From Candidatus Melainabacteria bacterium (GTDB lineage: Bacteria > Cyanobacteriota > Vampirovibrionia > Obscuribacterales > Obscuribacteraceae), in contig QKMZ01000004.1 in NCBI GenBank assembly GCA_003242885.1, forward strand, positions 124,001-188,000: 64,000 nt of DNA, written 5' to 3'. Shown here in pieces: positions 35,692-45,722 of this stretch. How positions within the stretch are numbered: position 1 is the first letter of the stretch; each line of letters begins with the position of its first letter. The notes under the pieces are model-generated. The model saw nothing but the letters and a program-made list of their open reading frames with translations, ran no database searches and was not told where the DNA came from. Position numbers and translations under genes: made by a program.

Positions 35692-37818
35692 TCACGCCTC
35701 GGGAGCTTCGTCACCTTCAGGCTTGCCGTCGGCAGCGCCATCAGCAGCCGGCTTGGCGGCGGGCTTGTGGAGAGTGTTGACCTCGCCGCCGTCATCGTCG
35801 TCCGCGCTGTGCACGCAGGAAACATGCTTGCTACCGGCGTCCGCGACGACAGGCGCCTGATTGCGCCGTTCGCGGATGGTATTGAGCATGGCCAGCGCGT
35901 TCTTCTCGATCATCGGCACCGCGTGCAGCTTGGCGCGCCGACCGGCACCGACCGAACCCCAGTAAGCCAGGGCGGCGGCAGCGGCGACGTACGTCGCATA
36001 GACATCGCCAAGCTCGGCGGGGATATCCGACCGACCCTGCATGAGGATTTCGGCCAGCTTGTCCACCTTCGCCTGACGCTTGCGGTCCCAGCTGAGGATG
36101 TCGCCGGTGGCAACATCACCCAGGGACTTCAGCGGCGTGCGAATGAGCGCCTTGGCGATCACCGGAGCAACCGCCTTGATGTCTTCCACCGGAATCTCGA
36201 TGACGAGCTTGCTCTTGCCGGAAGCATCGAACCACTTGATCAGCTTGGGAAGCGGATCGCCGGCAGCGATGTCGGCAAGCGTGCGGCACTCGTCGCCCTC
36301 GGCCTTGAAGCCGATTTCGTCGAGCGCAGCGGCAACGATGTGCGCGCGGATGTAATCCGGCGGGTGCGGGAAGAATTCGAGCGCAACAGCGCCCGTCTTC
36401 TCGTCCGGCACCAGCTCGAAGTAGGAGGCGCTGCGCAGCAGACGCGGCGTGCTCTCCACCGTGCGCCCCTTGGCGTTGAACGCCGAGAAGCTGAGGATGA
36501 CGAGATAGAGGAACGCGACGCCGGTGAGCAGAACGCCACCGGAGATGTCCGCGTCGATTTCCGGCGTGGTGTCGGCGATCATCTTGACCATGAGGTCGAT
36601 CGTCTTCACCTTCTGACGCCCGAGCTTGATGAACTCCTGAGAGAACTTCAGCTCGCCCTTCTCGTAGGCTTCCACGATGGCTTTCGCCACCGCTTCGCGC
36701 ACGTCGTCCTCGAGACCGACCACGTCGTGGAACACGTCGTGACGGAACTCGTGAGCGTAGAGGGGCAGCATCAGCGTGATGATGTTGCGTTCGTCCATCG
36801 GCACTTCGATGGCATGTGCGCCAATCGGCCCCTTAGCCGGCAGCGTAGCCGGACCGAGATGACCGAAGCGCGCCACGAAGACGTTGCCAACCTGAAAGAC
36901 GGTCGTGTGGACGTTCGCCTTCTTGCCGTGAGCATCACCATCGAGAGCTTCACCGCGGAAGAGCTGATAGCTCTCCTCGACGAGCTGACGAACAGCGCCG
37001 AGCTGCTCGTACATCTGGTCGCGATGCTGAGCGAAAGCATCGGTCCAGATACGCAGGACAGTGAGGATTTGCGCCAGCTCTTCGTCGAGCACCTGGACGG
37101 CGACCTGCAGAAGCATCTGCTCGGCAACGTCGGGGTTCTGCGCAGCGATCACCGTAAGAACGCGCGGCAGCGCATCCTTATAGAGAACCCGCAGCTGCAG
37201 AAGCTGACCGTTCAGGCTTTCGATAGCGGGCTGGAACCGCTCTTCCATGTGCAGGCGCGCCCAGTTGACGGCACCGGACAGAGGGTCGAAACGGTCGGCG
37301 ATGATGGCGTCGAAACGCCCTTCGTCCATGATTTCGCGCAGCGCCTGCGCGGCGGTGAACAGCGTGGCGCCGTTCGCCTTGCCCGAGTCGATGGGACGGG
37401 GCAGAAGCGGCACGGGAACCGCGCCTTCGGTGGGCATGCCGGGCACGAACGTGTGTTCGTACTTGACCGTCACCTTGCGGACTTTGGGAAGGGAGCGCCG
37501 GCCGTCGTGCGTTACAACGGTGAGCTTCTTCTCAGAAGTATGCACGCTCGCGCGTGCTTTCTCGCCGCTATCAACGGTGCCGTCGCTCCCCTCGGTAGGG
37601 TTTTGGGAGTCATCCGTTTCCTCGATCTCGACCGGCTTGGACAGCCGATTGAGAGCGCGAATGACGAGTTCCTGCACGGGCGGGAACTTGAAGTTCTCGT
37701 CACCAGTGCCCGGAACAACGACCATGTGGTTGCGGCAGCAGTCCCCGGATGGGACATGCATGTGCGTGTGCCGGTGTCCACGTGGCTTGAGATCAAGTCT
37801 GATTTGCTTAGACTTCAT
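35692..37818 (-). CDS. putative membrane zinc-metalloprotein with an HExxH motif
   Basis: I do not recognise the family of this 708-residue protein. It has one HExxH zincin motif, LYAHEFRHDVFHD (His/Glu/His near 354-358), followed by acidic LEDDVREAVAKAI that could provide a third ligand. A hydrophobic segment (GGVLLTGVAFLYLVILSFSAF) lies near 425-445. The N-terminus is His-rich (RGHRHTHMHVPSGDCC), and the C-terminus acidic and Ala/Lys/Pro-rich. AGGAG 8 nt before the ATG supports the start. Acyl-CoA dehydrogenase and M4/M1 peptidase genes lie upstream on the chromosome. Peptidase activity is inferred from the motif alone. Confidence 0.6.
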   Translation of the reverse strand: MKSKQIRLDLKPRGHRHTHMHVPSGDCCRNHMVVVPGTGDENFKFPPVQELVIRALNRLSKPVEIEETDDSQNPTEGSDGTVDSGEKARASVHTSEKKLTVVTHDGRRSLPKVRKVTVKYEHTFVPGMPTEGAVPVPLLPRPIDSGKANGATLFTAAQALREIMDEGRFDAIIADRFDPLSGAVNWARLHMEERFQPAIESLNGQLLQLRVLYKDALPRVLTVIAAQNPDVAEQMLLQVAVQVLDEELAQILTVLRIWTDAFAQHRDQMYEQLGAVRQLVEESYQLFRGEALDGDAHGKKANVHTTVFQVGNVFVARFGHLGPATLPAKGPIGAHAIEVPMDERNIITLMLPLYAHEFRHDVFHDVVGLEDDVREAVAKAIVEAYEKGELKFSQEFIKLGRQKVKTIDLMVKMIADTTPEIDADISGGVLLTGVAFLYLVILSFSAFNAKGRTVESTPRLLRSASYFELVPDEKTGAVALEFFPHPPDYIRAHIVAAALDEIGFKAEGDECRTLADIAAGDPLPKLIKWFDASGKSKLVIEIPVEDIKAVAPVIAKALIRTPLKSLGDVATGDILSWDRKRQAKVDKLAEILMQGRSDIPAELGDVYATYVAAAAALAYWGSVGAGRRAKLHAVPMIEKNALAMLNTIRERRNQAPVVADAGSKHVSCVHSADDDDGGEVNTLHKPAAKPAADGAADGKPEGDEAPEA

Positions 37819-38183
37819 TTTGTTGGGCTCCTATTGTTGGTCGAAGGCGCCCGAGTCGCTGGAGTCCGCACATACAGGGCGACAACGTGCCGCCTGTCCC
37901 CATGCAGAACCAACAACTTGCGCCATATTCGGAGCAGTACGAAAGTGGGTCGGCGCAGCGAACACTGCGCAATACCCGTATCGGACTATGCGAAACACCG
38001 CTTTAGGGGCGGTGCTTCAACATTTCGTCGCAGCAAAACTGCGACTCTCGTCAATCGAAAGCCGCACCATATATGGTGCAAGAACACCAGCTGTTTCAGC
38101 CGGCGCAAGACCACATAAAGCACGTTTCTCGACTGGAGAAAACCGAGTCAGCCGGGGGCTGCTCAAAACCCTGCAAACAAGCC

Positions 38184-38268
38184 TGTAGGGACGACGCCAA
38201 GCGTCACCCTGAAACAAGGAACCGCGCGTGCGGCTCCCTGTCAGGGAAGCGCATGCGCTTCCCCTACA
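38184..38268. repeat. compound GTAGGGG-family palindromes
   Basis: GTAGGGACGACGC..GCGTCACCC is followed by GGAACCGCGCGTGCGGCTCC and then GGGAAGCGCATGCGCTTCCC ending CTAC. The last two match the elements at 19472-19522. The remaining 37819-38446 gap shows no gene. Confidence 0.8.
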
Positions 38269-38332
38269 CAATTCATCAGAGCTTTGAGCAACCCCCGACC
38301 GTTAGATATCCGTATTAGCTGAATCCCCTCAA

Positions 38333-38362
38333 TGCAGAGGCGACATTGCTGCCGCCTCTGCA
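38333..38362. repeat. 10-bp stem hairpin
   Basis: TGCAGAGGCG (38333-38342) pairs exactly with CGCCTCTGCA (38353-38362) around a 10-nt loop. It lies 84 nt beyond the acyl-CoA dehydrogenase stop; with no T-run its role is unclear. Confidence 0.6.
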
Positions 38363-38446
38363 CGAGAGAAACAACGTTCCAGGTCTATCTAAGACGCTCG
38401 GCGGCGCCTTGATTTATGAGGGCGATGCAGAGCACCGCCTTTTCAC

Positions 38447-40489
38447 TTAGCGCGCGATCGTGCGGCCGTTGCCGTCGTACTGACGCAGCACCGGCGTATC
38501 GAGCGTGCCCTCGAGCTGCTTGAACTCGCCCTTCACCACCAGGTCCGCCAGCTTGTTGGCCGTGCGGATGTACTTGCGGTAGGTCTTGCCGTCGGCCTTC
38601 ACAGCCTTGCCGGTTATCTGCGCACGCAGGTCCATGCACAGCAGGTCGGCAGCCAGCTTCGTGCCCTCATCGCCCTTGGCGTGCGCGTGAAGCGCAGTCA
38701 CGAGGATGGTGACAGCCTGCTGGATCGGCATCGACAGCACGTCGACCATGAGCTCCTGCTCGTCCTGAAGCTTCAGGCCGTGCGTGAGCATGGTGCGGTA
38801 CAGGTCCTTGCCGTTCTTGACGAACTGCGACAGAGCGAAGTCGACGTGCGCCTGCAGGCGACCGTCCAGACCGCGGACCTTCTGCTTGTCGGAGAAGCGC
38901 GTCTCGATGCCGAGAGCGCGACCGACCACGGAAAGGATTTCCTTCCGCATCTTGAAGGCCTTGTCCGGGCGCGTGGCCATCTGCAACGTCACCTTCGCAG
39001 GCGACTGGTTGAGATTGATGCCGAGCGCGGCCGACTTGGCGAGCATCGGACCCATGTACTTGGTGCCGAACTGCTTGATGAGCGACTTGAAGAACGCCAT
39101 CGCCAGCATCTCGTTCTCGCCCTCGTAGATCGAGGGAGCGAAGAAGTCGTGCAGGTTGTCGCCGATGATGTGACCGCCCAGGAAGGAGCGACCACCGTGG
39201 GTCTTCAGCGCCAGACGGGTCGTCTCGATGAGAGCCTCGGACGCGTAGATCTTGGCGATCACGCACTCGAGCTCACCGCGGTAGCCCTCGTCCAGCAGGT
39301 GGCTGCCCCAGTCGCGCAGCGCGTCGGCGCCGACGATGAGCGAGGCCACGCGAGCGACACGGCGCTTCACCAGCGCGCGCATCTTGATCGGCTCGCCGTA
39401 GGTCTTGCGGTACTGCGACCACGGAACCATGCTGCCGAGCAGCTGGCGCATCACGCCGGCGGCATTGGCACACAGAGCGACGCGACCGCGGTTGAGGCCG
39501 TGATAGGCGATGGTCAGACCGTCACCGACCGGCGGCACCAGCAAGTTCTTCGCCGGCACGCGGAAGTTGGTGAAGATGATGCCGCGGTTGTAGATGTGCT
39601 TCACCGCGTGGATCGGGTAGTTGACGAGCTTGAAGTTCTCGTTCTCCTCCTTCGGCAGATCCACGATGAGGACGGCGTGACGACGCTCGATGGCGCCGTT
39701 CTTGCCGACCTTCGGCTTGCCGTCCTTGTCCAGAACGGGGATCATGCAGACGAGGCCGATCGTGCGGCCCGGGGCGACGTTGCTGATGAACAGCTTCTCG
39801 CCGTTGACGACGAAATCTTCGCCGTCCGGGTCAGCAGTGGTCTTCACTGCGGTGAGGTCCGAACCGGCGCCCGGCTCGGTCAGCGCGAACGCCGAGAGAG
39901 CCTCGCCGGAAGCCAGCTTCGGCAGGAAGCGGGCCTTCTGCTCGTCGGTGCCGTAGCCGACCACCGGGTCGACGGCGCCGATGCACTCGTGGATGGAGTT
40001 GAGGCCGGCCGTCGTCGCTTCGCCCTCGGCCGCCATGCGGGTCACGAGGTTCATGAAGTCGGTGATGGAGGCACCCTGCCCGCCGTACTTCTTGTCGACG
40101 AGCATGCCCCAGTAGCCCTGGGCAGCGAGATCCGCGAGGACCTGATCGCTCACCTTGCGGTTCGCGTCAAAGAGAGTGCCGGCCGCGATGTGACCCTTCA
40201 CGACGCGGATGCAGTTCTCGATGGCCACCTGCGCAGGCGAGTTGCCGGCGGTGGCGGAGTTGGGAACGCTGAACAGACTGACCGGCGTGGTGCGGTTCCA
40301 GATGGCCTGGTGCACCGGGCTGTTCTCCGTGCGGAACTTCGGATCGAGCGTGGCTTCCAGCTCGTCCTCCGCGCGGTCGATCTTGCCCATGCTGCCGGCT
40401 TCCTCATCGGACTTGCCAGCCTGGCGCAGAACGTCTTCAGCGAGACCGCCCGACTTCGTCTCGGGCTTGTTATCAGTTTTGTTGCTCAT
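38447..40489 (-). CDS. acyl-CoA dehydrogenase family protein, long form
   Basis: A 680-residue flavoprotein. The dehydrogenase core is clear: LAAQGYWGMLVDKKYGGQG, the FAD/substrate motif AFALTEPGAGSD, HIIGDNLHDFFAPSIYEGENEML (catalytic Glu region), and GGRSFLGG. It is longer than the usual 380-400 residues because of about 80 N-terminal polar residues and a C-terminal extension of about 200, as in the FadE-like long forms. It should oxidise a fatty acyl-CoA to the 2-enoyl-CoA. AAAAGGAG 6 nt before the ATG confirms the start. No electron-transfer flavoprotein gene is near. Confidence 0.92.
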   Translation of the reverse strand: MSNKTDNKPETKSGGLAEDVLRQAGKSDEEAGSMGKIDRAEDELEATLDPKFRTENSPVHQAIWNRTTPVSLFSVPNSATAGNSPAQVAIENCIRVVKGHIAAGTLFDANRKVSDQVLADLAAQGYWGMLVDKKYGGQGASITDFMNLVTRMAAEGEATTAGLNSIHECIGAVDPVVGYGTDEQKARFLPKLASGEALSAFALTEPGAGSDLTAVKTTADPDGEDFVVNGEKLFISNVAPGRTIGLVCMIPVLDKDGKPKVGKNGAIERRHAVLIVDLPKEENENFKLVNYPIHAVKHIYNRGIIFTNFRVPAKNLLVPPVGDGLTIAYHGLNRGRVALCANAAGVMRQLLGSMVPWSQYRKTYGEPIKMRALVKRRVARVASLIVGADALRDWGSHLLDEGYRGELECVIAKIYASEALIETTRLALKTHGGRSFLGGHIIGDNLHDFFAPSIYEGENEMLAMAFFKSLIKQFGTKYMGPMLAKSAALGINLNQSPAKVTLQMATRPDKAFKMRKEILSVVGRALGIETRFSDKQKVRGLDGRLQAHVDFALSQFVKNGKDLYRTMLTHGLKLQDEQELMVDVLSMPIQQAVTILVTALHAHAKGDEGTKLAADLLCMDLRAQITGKAVKADGKTYRKYIRTANKLADLVVKGEFKQLEGTLDTPVLRQYDGNGRTIAR

Positions 40490-40756
40490 GTTGAGCTCCT
40501 TTTAGAGTCCCTGAGGACTCTTCTTTCGTGGTGAGGAGCGCTCCAGAAGTTGGAGCACTCGTTATGAGAAAGATTCGATTTTGCAAAAAAGCCGCATACG
40601 CAAAAACGTAGCGGTGCTGGAAATCACAGCGACAACGCGTCGCTGCGATGCCAATCGAACAAGATAGATACTCAGGGGCGAGGTTGACTAAAAACTGCGC
40701 GCACGCGGCTCTTAGTTGAAACCCCGCCCCCGAGCTGATTTAGATGAGACGAAGAA

Positions 40757-41782
40757 TTACTTCGTCTTGATGCCGACGACCTTCCACGCCGCGATCAGCT
40801 TGTCGGTCGTCTCCGCGTCGTAGTCGGCGCGGCAGATGTCGACAGTGGTCTGAGCGAAGGTGGCGAAGTCGCAGTCCGACTTCACGTGGCGAGCGCCGGT
40901 GTTGGCCTCGTTCCACACCTTGCCGGCAGCGGTCTTCCAGGCGTAGCCGCCCAGAGACTTCGCGAACGTGGCAAACGCCTTGTTCGGAATGCCGGAGTTG
41001 ATGTGGACGCCGCCGTTGTCGGACGAGCCCTTGTAGCGACGATCGTAGTGATCGGGCTGCGGGTCCTTGCCGATGTTGGCGTCGTTGTAGGCCGTGCCCG
41101 GGTTGAGCATGTCGCGCAGAGCGCGCTGCTTCGGGTCGACAAACAGGCCGGGGCCGACGAGCCAGGAGTCCTGGTCGACGGTGAGGTTGTTCAGCCACTG
41201 GCGGAGCATGACACCGAACACGTCCGAGATGGACTCGTTCAGCGCGCCGCTCTCACCGTAGTACTCGAGGCCCGAGAACTGACCGGTGACGCCGTGGAAG
41301 AACTCGTGGCCGGCGACGTCCAGCAGGACGAAGGTCTTGAACACCTTGCCGTCGCCGTCGCCGTAGGCCATCTGGCGGCCGTTGTTGAAGGCGTTGTTGT
41401 ACTTGTAGCCGTAATGGACAGAACCGATGAGGTTGCCGCCCTTGCCGTCGTACGAGTCGACGCCGAACTCCTTCTTCAGGAAGTCGCGGACGGCGGCGTG
41501 GTAGTCGAAGGCGATGTTGACGGTGTTGTCGGCGACTGCCTTGTCCTGCTCGAAGCGAGCACGAGTGCCCGGCAGACGAGTGGAGTTCTTGCAGTCGTAG
41601 ATCTGCACTTCCGACTTGCCGTTCGACAGCCGGTAGCGCACGACGTTGCGCAGACCCTTGAGGTGCATCTTCCGGGTCTCGTCGAGAGTCCAGAGGTACG
41701 ACGGGTCATCCGGGAAGGCATTCGAGAGGTGCAGCAGGACGTACGGGGGAATGATTCCCTGGTGGGAACGAGAACGTTTCAT
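40757..41782 (-). CDS. M4 (protealysin-like) zinc metallopeptidase
   Basis: A 341-residue thermolysin-family peptidase. The zinc motif GHEFFHGVTG (His 158/162) and the third ligand in GALNESISDVFG (Glu near 182) have thermolysin spacing, and NGGVHINSGIPNKAF holds the transition-state His. There is no signal peptide and the pro-region is very short; RSHQGIIPPYVLLHLSN near the N-terminus resembles the PPxxL motif of protealysin-type precursors. Protealysin-like enzymes are often intracellular or exported without a classical signal. AGGGAG is 8 nt before the ATG. Confidence 0.92.
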   Translation of the reverse strand: MKRSRSHQGIIPPYVLLHLSNAFPDDPSYLWTLDETRKMHLKGLRNVVRYRLSNGKSEVQIYDCKNSTRLPGTRARFEQDKAVADNTVNIAFDYHAAVRDFLKKEFGVDSYDGKGGNLIGSVHYGYKYNNAFNNGRQMAYGDGDGKVFKTFVLLDVAGHEFFHGVTGQFSGLEYYGESGALNESISDVFGVMLRQWLNNLTVDQDSWLVGPGLFVDPKQRALRDMLNPGTAYNDANIGKDPQPDHYDRRYKGSSDNGGVHINSGIPNKAFATFAKSLGGYAWKTAAGKVWNEANTGARHVKSDCDFATFAQTTVDICRADYDAETTDKLIAAWKVVGIKTK

Positions 41783-42854
41783 TTAAGGTCTCCCTAACTC
41801 TTCCAAGCAATGCTTGGATCGATGGTTTGGACAGCTGGGGTAGCTGCGAAAAAAAACTGCGCCACCTGCCCTCTCGAAAAGAGAAGAAGTGCGCAGCGGA
41901 CAGTTGGAACGGTTGCCGAAACAGCGGGGCAGAGACCAACGCCGAGACTGATGCCTCTGCGTAAGCCGGATGCGCTAGCTGCTTATCGACAAACCGCTTG
42001 ACAAACTTCTGTCTCTTTACAACACACCACGCGCGGTATCACTGCTCGGGCGGAAAGCCTGAGGAAACTGATGTGATTTGCGTGCGCGGGTAGGTTTTTA
42101 GTGCCTTGTGTGTTGAATCGAAAAGAAAGAAGTTAGGTGTTGACACTACCCGTGACATCACAGAGTTCTCAACACAAGAGAATAAAAAGCAGCATATGTA
42201 GTTGTCAGTAGAAAGTTTTAGTGAAAAGTCAGAAAGCTCATGATTTCTGCCTCTAAGTATCTAGTGTTGTAATCTGCGCAATTAGCGCCAGACATGCGTT
42301 GCATATAGCGTGCTTTGTGAAAATTATTGACAACTTGATTTTTCAAGGGTTTTGCCGTTGTTCTTTTAGCGACTCGCGCAGATAGCAAAAGCTTTCATTC
42401 TCCACTTGGCAATCCCCGTTACCACCTCGCACAACCGCTTGACATCAAGGCTTCGCGAGCTTTGCTGGTTTCGCCAAACGCCGCCTGATCTTATTAAGCA
42501 GCTTTGATTTGATTATCAAGAACTCTCAGTAATAGTTTCTAGATCCCTTATTCCTTCGATTTTTTTTCTGGTCCTTAACTACAAGCATCTGTCCGCCTGA
42601 GTTTCCGTGTGCGTGCATCCGACATTTTGTCGTGCGCCCGTTACCGGCCATATAAGGCAATCAGATTCCAAAGTAGTTATGATCACCAGTTAAAGAAGTG
42701 GTCGGAATTGGAATGCGCGAAAGTGCAAACCGGGAACGCACGACACAATGGTGTGTCTCGTTCAGAACGCCCAAAGCGTTCAAGAAAGGGTTTTCTTCCA
42801 TCTCCAAGGTCCGCTGCCTCACACGCAGCAACAAAAACATGATCGGAGTCAAAT
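41783..42854. other. 1.07-kb intergenic region, no gene recognised
   Basis: This is the longest non-coding stretch of the window, between diverging peptidase genes. It is AT-richer than its surroundings. TTGACA-like hexamers occur (for example 42137-42142) without a matching -10 element. The short frames inside are unconvincing. It must hold promoters for the M4 and M1 peptidase genes. Confidence 0.45.
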
Positions 42855-45533
42855 ATGTGCATGCTTCACAGTAAGGGGCTCTCCGTGTCCAAGCAGAAGG
42901 AATTCCGTCTGCCCAAGCACGTCAAGCCCATCAACTACAAGATCACGCTCACGCCTGGCATCAAGGTTACGACCAAGACCGGCGACAGTGAAGACGTGGT
43001 CTATAAGTTCACCGGCCGTGAAGAGGTGAAGGTCAATGTCCTTCACTCCACCGACCGCATCGTTCTGCACTCTGCAAACCTCGAGATCCACAGCGCCTCC
43101 TTCGTCACCAAGAAGGGCAAGCGCCTCGAGGGCACCGTCACGCTCGACCCCAAGAACGAGTTCGCCATCATCACTTTCAATGGCATCGTTCCGGCGGGCA
43201 AGGGCAAGCTCGAGATGAGCTTCACCGGCATCCACAACACCAAGCTGAAGGGTTTCTACCTCAGCCAGTGGAAGGGCGAAGCCGGCGAGACTCACAACAT
43301 CTACACCACGCAATTCGAGTCGACCGACGCGCGTCAGGCATTCCCGTGCTTCGACGAGCCGGCGATGAAGGCTACGTACGATGTGCAGCTGATCGTCGAC
43401 GAGAACCTCACGGCTCTCTCCAACGGTCGCGACATCAAGACCGAAAAGCTGGGCAACGGCAAGAAGATCGTCACCTACGCTCGCACGCCCATCATGTCGA
43501 CCTATCTCGTCGCGTTCTGCGTCGGCGAGTTCGAGTCGTCTGAGCCGGTGTGGCAGAACGGCAAGGAAATTCGTATCTGGTCCATCCCGGGCAAGAACCA
43601 CCTCAAGGAGTTCGCGCTCGAGTGCGGCGCCTTCGGCGTCAAGTGGTACGAAGACTTCTTCAACCGTCCGTATTTCGGCGGCGACAAGATCGACATGATC
43701 GCGATTCCCGACTTCGCGTCGGGCGCCATGGAGAACACCGGCCTGATCACGTACCGTGACACGGCCCTGCTCGTCAACAAGAAGACCGCTTCCTACGCCG
43801 AACTGGCGCGGGTTTGCGAAGTCATCCTGCACGAGCTGGCTCACCAGTGGAACGGCAACGAGGTGACCATGGACGACTGGGACGGCCTCGGCCTGAACGA
43901 GTCGTTTGCCACCATCATGGCTTACCTGTCGATGAACGACATGTTCCCCGAGTGGCACGTCTACAACGAGTTCGGCATCGACCGTGCCGGCGCCTTCGCG
44001 CTCGACTCGCTGAAGTCCACTCACGCTGTGGAAATCCCGGTCTCGCACCCGGATGACATCCAGCAGTTCTTCGACACCATCACGTACGAAAAGGGCGGCT
44101 CGCTGCTCTTCCAGTACATCCAGTTCGCCGGCTTCAACACCTTCCGCACCGGCATGCGCATCTACTTCCAGCGCCACGCCCTCGGCAACGCGACCGTGTC
44201 GCAGCTGTGGGATGCGCTCGAGGAAGGCGCCAAGGTCGACGGCAAGGACATCCCTGTCCGCATGCTGATGGACTTCTGGTGGAAGACCGCCGGTCACCCG
44301 GTCGTCTCCGTCTCGGAAGGCGACAAGCCGGGCACCATCAAGGTGAGCCAGAGCAAGTTCCAGTTCCTGCCCGCGGGCGACAAGGACGTCTGGCCGCTGC
44401 CGCTGCATATCCGCTTCTCGGCGGGCGGCGAAGTGGTCGAGAAGAAGATCCTCGTCAACGAGGGCTCGACGACCCTGACCCTCAGCGACAAGCCGCTCGA
44501 TTACGTCGTGCTCAACGCCGGCGGCTCGGGCTTCTACCGCGTCGACTACTCGGACGGGCTGCGCAACAAGCTTCTGGCTGATGTGCAGAACACGCTGCAG
44601 ATCATCGAGCGCTTCAACCTCGTCAACGACTCGTGGGCTTCGGTCCGCGCGCGCAGCGAGAACTCGATGACGGCGACCGAGTACCTGGAGCTCGTGAAGA
44701 GCTTCTCCACCGAGACCGACGCCAACGTCTGGGCGGTCATCTCGGGCGCGCTCAAGACCGTCTATGGTCTGACGTCCGGCGACCATCGCCAGGCTTTCAA
44801 GGCCGCCATCCGCGAGACCGTTCGCCCGGTCTTCGACAAGCTCGGCTGGACGCCCAAGGAAGGTGAGTCGGTGCACACGCTTCAGCTGCGTGGCCAGCTC
44901 ATCGGTCTTCTGGGCACCGTCGGTTCCGACAAGGACATCCGCAAGGAAGCCGCTGTGCAGTTCGACAAGTGGAAGGCCGATCGCAACTCGGTCGACCCCA
45001 ACGTCGTTCCGGCGCTGATCGGCACGCTGTCGTACATCGGCGATCAGGCTCGTTTCGACGAGTTCCTGGCGCTGGCGGAGAAGGCTCCCACCACGCAGGA
45101 GAAGCTGCGCTTCCTCGGAGCGCTCGGCAACTTCCGCGAGGAAGGTCTCTACAAGAAGGCCATCGAGATGACCCTCTCCGGCGAGATCCGCACGCAGGAC
45201 GCTCCCTTCATCCTGGCCGGCATCATCGGCTCGGAGCATGCGGGTGAAACCGCGTGGGACTTCATGCGCGACAACTGGACGAAGATCGTCGCCACCTACC
45301 CCGACAACGCCGTGCCCCGCATGGTGTCTGCTTGCTCGGCTCTGGACACTCCGGAGCTGCAGGCGGAAGTCGTGGACTTCTTCACCAAGAACAAGGTGAA
45401 GGAAGGTGACATGGCGGTCGCTCAGATGATCGAGCGCCTCAGCGTCAACGTCGGTCTGCGCGAAAGCGAGACGCCCAAGCTGACCTCGTACCTCGAGTCG
45501 TCGGCGAAGGCTCTGGCTTCGGCAAAGGCCTAA
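42855..45533 (+). CDS. M1 family aminopeptidase
   Basis: The 892-residue protein is a zinc aminopeptidase that removes N-terminal residues from peptides. GAMENTGLITYRD (substrate-binding GAMEN, near 290) and HELAHQWNGNEVTMDDWDGLGLNESFA (HExxH-x18-E, starting near 326) are complete. The ERAP-like C-terminal helical domain follows. It most resembles the PepN/puromycin-sensitive group, without a signal peptide. GGAG is 6 nt before the ATG; a GTG at about 42886 (VSKQKEFRLP) is an alternative start. Confidence 0.95.
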   Translation: MCMLHSKGLSVSKQKEFRLPKHVKPINYKITLTPGIKVTTKTGDSEDVVYKFTGREEVKVNVLHSTDRIVLHSANLEIHSASFVTKKGKRLEGTVTLDPKNEFAIITFNGIVPAGKGKLEMSFTGIHNTKLKGFYLSQWKGEAGETHNIYTTQFESTDARQAFPCFDEPAMKATYDVQLIVDENLTALSNGRDIKTEKLGNGKKIVTYARTPIMSTYLVAFCVGEFESSEPVWQNGKEIRIWSIPGKNHLKEFALECGAFGVKWYEDFFNRPYFGGDKIDMIAIPDFASGAMENTGLITYRDTALLVNKKTASYAELARVCEVILHELAHQWNGNEVTMDDWDGLGLNESFATIMAYLSMNDMFPEWHVYNEFGIDRAGAFALDSLKSTHAVEIPVSHPDDIQQFFDTITYEKGGSLLFQYIQFAGFNTFRTGMRIYFQRHALGNATVSQLWDALEEGAKVDGKDIPVRMLMDFWWKTAGHPVVSVSEGDKPGTIKVSQSKFQFLPAGDKDVWPLPLHIRFSAGGEVVEKKILVNEGSTTLTLSDKPLDYVVLNAGGSGFYRVDYSDGLRNKLLADVQNTLQIIERFNLVNDSWASVRARSENSMTATEYLELVKSFSTETDANVWAVISGALKTVYGLTSGDHRQAFKAAIRETVRPVFDKLGWTPKEGESVHTLQLRGQLIGLLGTVGSDKDIRKEAAVQFDKWKADRNSVDPNVVPALIGTLSYIGDQARFDEFLALAEKAPTTQEKLRFLGALGNFREEGLYKKAIEMTLSGEIRTQDAPFILAGIIGSEHAGETAWDFMRDNWTKIVATYPDNAVPRMVSACSALDTPELQAEVVDFFTKNKVKEGDMAVAQMIERLSVNVGLRESETPKLTSYLESSAKALASAKA

Positions 45534-45586
45534 CGAAAACGGCGAGGACGAAAGTTCTCGCCGCTTCTACATCGTAGTTTGCTGTG

Positions 45587-45612
45587 AGGGGGGCCCGGTA
45601 ACGGGCTCCCCT
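45587..45612 (+). terminator. terminator after the aminopeptidase
   Basis: AGGGGGGCCCG, GTAA loop and CGGGCTCCCCT, followed by TTGCAGTTTCTTT. A second hairpin (CGGCGAGGAC GAAA GTTCTCGCCG) precedes it at 45540-45563. Confidence 0.7.
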
Positions 45613-45630
45613 TGCAGTTTCTTTCCGTGA

Positions 45631-45688
45631 CTGAAATACAGTTTGCCCTCCCAACTCCTGAAAAACGCGGTGGGCAAACTGCATTTCA
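45631..45688. repeat. long inverted repeat with one mismatch
   Basis: TGAAATACAGTTTGCCC (45632-45648) and GGGCAAACTGCATTTCA (45672-45688) pair over 17 bp with one mismatch around a 23-nt loop. It lies between the aminopeptidase terminator and the next small gene. Confidence 0.7.
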
Positions 45689-45722
45689 AGCACAAGTATC
45701 AATGTTCGATCGGGATCGACGA

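Noticed and set aside
35566-38118. 850-codon frame antisense to the HExxH protein
   Set aside because: Shadow frame; the minus-strand gene has AGGAG and a typical composition.
38681-40534. Long open frame antisense to the acyl-CoA dehydrogenase
   Set aside because: Low-complexity, His/Asp/Val-rich shadow of a GC-rich gene with complete catalytic motifs.
41810-42842. Small frames in the 1-kb gap upstream of the aminopeptidase
   Set aside because: Short, without binding sites, and with composition unlike real proteins.
42849-45239. Long open frame antisense to the M1 aminopeptidase
   Set aside because: It mirrors the codon bias of the strongly supported gene on the other strand and has no recognisable motif or ribosome binding site.
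45612-45722. Upstream extension of the 45723 gene
   Set aside because: It crosses a long inverted repeat and has no binding site.
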